DNA of 64,000 bases, taken from contig JAQFVV010000287.1 of assembly GCA_028023455.1 (NCBI GenBank), positions 186,001 to 250,000 of the forward strand, given 5' to 3'. This DNA is from Epiperipatus broadwayi. Its lineage: Eukaryota > Onychophora > Udeonychophora > Euonychophora > Peripatidae. Below are positions 62,057-64,000 of this stretch, piece after piece. A program made the translations under genes and the position numbers. Under the pieces are notes generated by a model. The model had not been told where the DNA came from. It did no database searches and saw only the letters and a list, made by a program, of their open reading frames with translations. Within the stretch, counting starts at the first letter, position 1. Every line of letters begins with the position of its first letter.

Positions 62057-62480
62057 AGGAACAGATTGGCCCTTCAAGCAGGGAAATAGAATACCATTGA
62101 TAGGTGAACCATCAATGGTACCTATAATCAGATTAAGGCTATACAAAGCATGATCTACAATCACATTTTCAGGCTATAGAACTTCTCAATTGCTAGATTC
62201 AAACCCCTGCTATCCAAAGTATTTTATTTGTTTTGAGGATTAACCTCAGGTGCCAGCTAACCATAGGTTATATATACAGTATGTTTTGGATGACAGGCAC
62301 ACAATCTAATGCTTGACATATCCCATGACTAGTTCATAATCTTAACCAAGGTCCAGCACATTAACGTAAAAATAACTCTACACTGAATAAATGGTAGTGC
62401 AGTGACAAGAGAGAGAGAGAAAATAGACAAAATAATACTAAGCAAACATTCATATTTATTTAAGCATACATATATAATAT
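62057..62480 (+). repeat. Dispersed repeat, copy B
   Basis: Partner of 6598-7022, same orientation. It ends exactly where the Penelope leader (AAAATTACCCCAAATCC) begins, whereas copy A has no Penelope sequence next to it, so the two units are separable. Confidence 0.7.
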
Positions 62481-64000
62481 AATTAAAATTACCCCAAATC
62501 CAAAATTCAACCAGACCAGCAAAAGTAATATTAAAACACAACCAAAGGTTTCACTGCTACAAGCAGACTTCTCACGTGTAAAGAACTACAAAAACTACAC
62601 AATATATATATATATTAAACATTACCCACAAATCCATTTACTTTCCATCCACCCTTAATATTAAAAGAACTCTTAAATAAGTTAAATGCTTCAGAATAAT
62701 ATATAAAGATCCAGGTAATATGATTAAAAGAAAGTTGATAGATATTATGAAGAAAATGGTAAATTTAAAAATTTTTAATAGAGTAGATTATTTAAAATGT
62801 TATCCAAATGATTTCATATGAGCTAAGATGTTTGTGAATATTAAGACTCATAAAGATGGTTTTCCTTTCAGATTTATTTTTGATTTTACAGATAGTGTTG
62901 TAGATGGTATTTCTAGATTCTTGAATAATTTTTTAAAACAATTTGTTGCTTTTGGTCATTACACAGTTTCTTCTTCTTTTAAGGCTTTTGATAAGATTAA
63001 TAATTTTAAAATGGAAAGTAATTGGGTATTTGGCAGTTTAGATATTGAAAATATGTATCAGTCTGTTAATAGGTTAAGCAGTATTGATGTTTTTGTGTCT
63101 GTATTGATTAAGAAAAGTTCTTTATCAAAAAATAAAATTAAGGTAATTAAAGATTTGCTTTTATTATTAGAAGATTCTATGTATTTTACTTATAAAGGTA
63201 ATTTTTATAAAATTAAGGAAGGGTGGATAATAGGTTATATTATTTCTCCTTTAGTATGTTCAGTTTATATTAATTATATGGAAGAGGAAATTATTATTAA
63301 AAAGAATTGTTTATATGTAAAGTTATTTGTTAGATATGTTGATGATTGTTTATTTGTAGTTGAGAATGAGAAATTGAAGGAATTTGTAAATGAGTTTAAT
63401 TGTTTTGATCCTTCTATAAGATATGTGTTAGAAGAAGGGGGTTAGATTTTGGAAAGTTAAGATCTTTAGATCTTTTGATGATTAGAAATGTAGAGACTAA
63501 TTGTTTACTATGCAGTCAATTTGTTACAAGTAGAGAATTAAGATTCATAATTGAACCTGATAGCTATCAGTCTGTATCTCATAAAGTAGCTGCTTTAAGG
63601 AATTATTGTCATAGGAATAATAAATTAAATAATTCTAGTGGGGTAGCTTTGTTTCAGAAATGTCAATTTTATAAAGATTATTTGAGGGTTGGTTACTCTG
63701 ATAAATTTGTTAAAAGTATTTTATTTAATAGTAATATTTGTAAAGATGTAAAGGATAGAGAAAAATATGATTTTATTTCTTTGCCATTTAAATTGTCATC
63801 TTATAAAATTGTATGTAGGAATAGTAAATTGTTTGGAAATAAGAAAATTGCTTGGAAAATTTATTAAATGATACAAAGGAAATTTTTGACAGAATGACTA
63901 TTCCTGGTGTAGTATATTTTATCCCTTGTTTTTTTTTTTGTAAAAAGGTCTACATAGGTCAAAATAGTTTTAGTTTAAATGAAAGAATAAAGGTTCATAA
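62480..64000 (+). pseudogene. Penelope-like element 3: RT plus GIY-YIG start, cut by window edge
   Basis: Begins with the pLTR-like leader (62480-62545). Coding traces open at ATG 62720, pass one in-frame TGA (62819-62821), then MFVNIKTHKDGFPFRFIF (KxHK block), SLDIENMYQSV near 63040 (motif A), EGWIIGYIISPLVCSVYIN near 63220 (motif B), and LFVRYVDDCLFV with intact YVDD at 63335-63346 (motif C). A one-base slip at the G5 run 63437-63441 shifts to the frame 63475-63867 (thumb). After another slip, GVVYFIPC at 63906 and KKVYIGQNSFSLNERIKVH at 63942-63998 give the GIY and YIG motifs of the endonuclease. Role: target-primed reverse transcription with its own nuclease. Only about three lesions in 1.3 kb: the youngest Penelope copy here. 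Confidence 0.88.
62547..62577 (-). ncRNA. Hammerhead-like motif in Penelope leader
   Basis: On the minus strand CGTGAGAAGTCTGCTTGTAGCAGTGAAACC: a purine-rich segment resembling the CUGAUGA core, a CTGC/GCAG stem with TTGTA loop, then GAAAC. Similar in layout to 33219-33245. Two core positions deviate, so this is a hypothesis, supported mainly by its location in a Penelope terminal sequence. Confidence 0.3.

Noticed and set aside
1-64000. CRISPR arrays, operons, bacterial promoters or a prokaryotic defence system
   Set aside because: Introns, LINEs, Penelope and hAT elements show animal nuclear DNA; no regularly spaced short repeats with unique spacers occur.
1-64000. Functional tRNA or rRNA genes
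   Set aside because: Only degraded B-box-like strings (10.73, 42.33, 58.10 kb) and one tRNA-like stretch (40.54 kb) were seen; none folds into a full cloverleaf by eye.

Overview
The window is very AT-rich, roughly three quarters A+T by eye, intron-rich and packed with decayed transposable elements. It is eukaryotic nuclear DNA from an invertebrate animal. The mix points that way: GIY-YIG-bearing Penelope-like elements, APE-type LINEs, hAT and Merlin remnants, Helitron-like repeats, and a ciliary host gene with kilobase introns. I cannot name the phylum; low GC and this repeat mix occur in several groups (cnidarians, flatworms, molluscs, arachnids).

HOST GENE. No long open frame exists, but eight short exons on the minus strand can be read with AG/GT boundaries and matching codon phases: 58519-58671, 40143-40302, 26544-26645, 26201-26329, 17666-17762, 16843-16911, 10103-10231 and 444-528. 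Joined, they give 924 nt (308 codons) without a stop and open at both ends. The protein has ASH/MSP-type immunoglobulin-like beta-domain features, as in axonemal proteins of the HYDIN / CFAP65 / CFAP47 / DLEC1 class. The window is therefore an interior slice of one large gene, with introns of 18.2, 13.5, 0.2, 8.4, 0.75, 6.6 and 9.6 kb. Almost everything else is intronic repeat DNA.

LAYOUT (plus coordinates). 0.5-10 kb: last visible intron, with a wrecked APE-LINE (3.5-6.1 kb), a dispersed repeat (6.6-7.0 kb) and a MITE with long terminal inverted repeats (9.5-9.8 kb). 10.2-16.8 kb: minus-strand LINE 3' part, a Penelope nuclease fragment, a 240-bp direct repeat pair, a gag-like open frame and a perfect 27-bp-arm hairpin. 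16.9-26.2 kb: a 298-bp hAT MITE, an imperfect hairpin, a LINE tail, a Merlin-type transposase remnant and another LINE tail. 26.6-40.1 kb: a long quiet stretch, then a nested Penelope / Penelope / hAT stack (34.6-40.1 kb) ending at the splice donor of the exon at 40.14 kb. 40.3-58.5 kb: Helitron-like repeat, a 2.06-kb hAT derivative with internal tandem repeats, and a 7.3-kb minus-strand Ty3/gypsy-like element with two 2.65-kb LTRs and only a broken gag inside. 58.7-64 kb: inverted Helitron-like copy, second copy of the 6.6-kb repeat, and a Penelope-like element running off the right edge in its GIY-YIG domain.

The elements are parasites in the introns and show no joint function. The informative biology is the hidden exon chain, the datable nesting of insertions, possible hammerhead-like motifs in Penelope-type DNA, and the gag-only long-LTR element.
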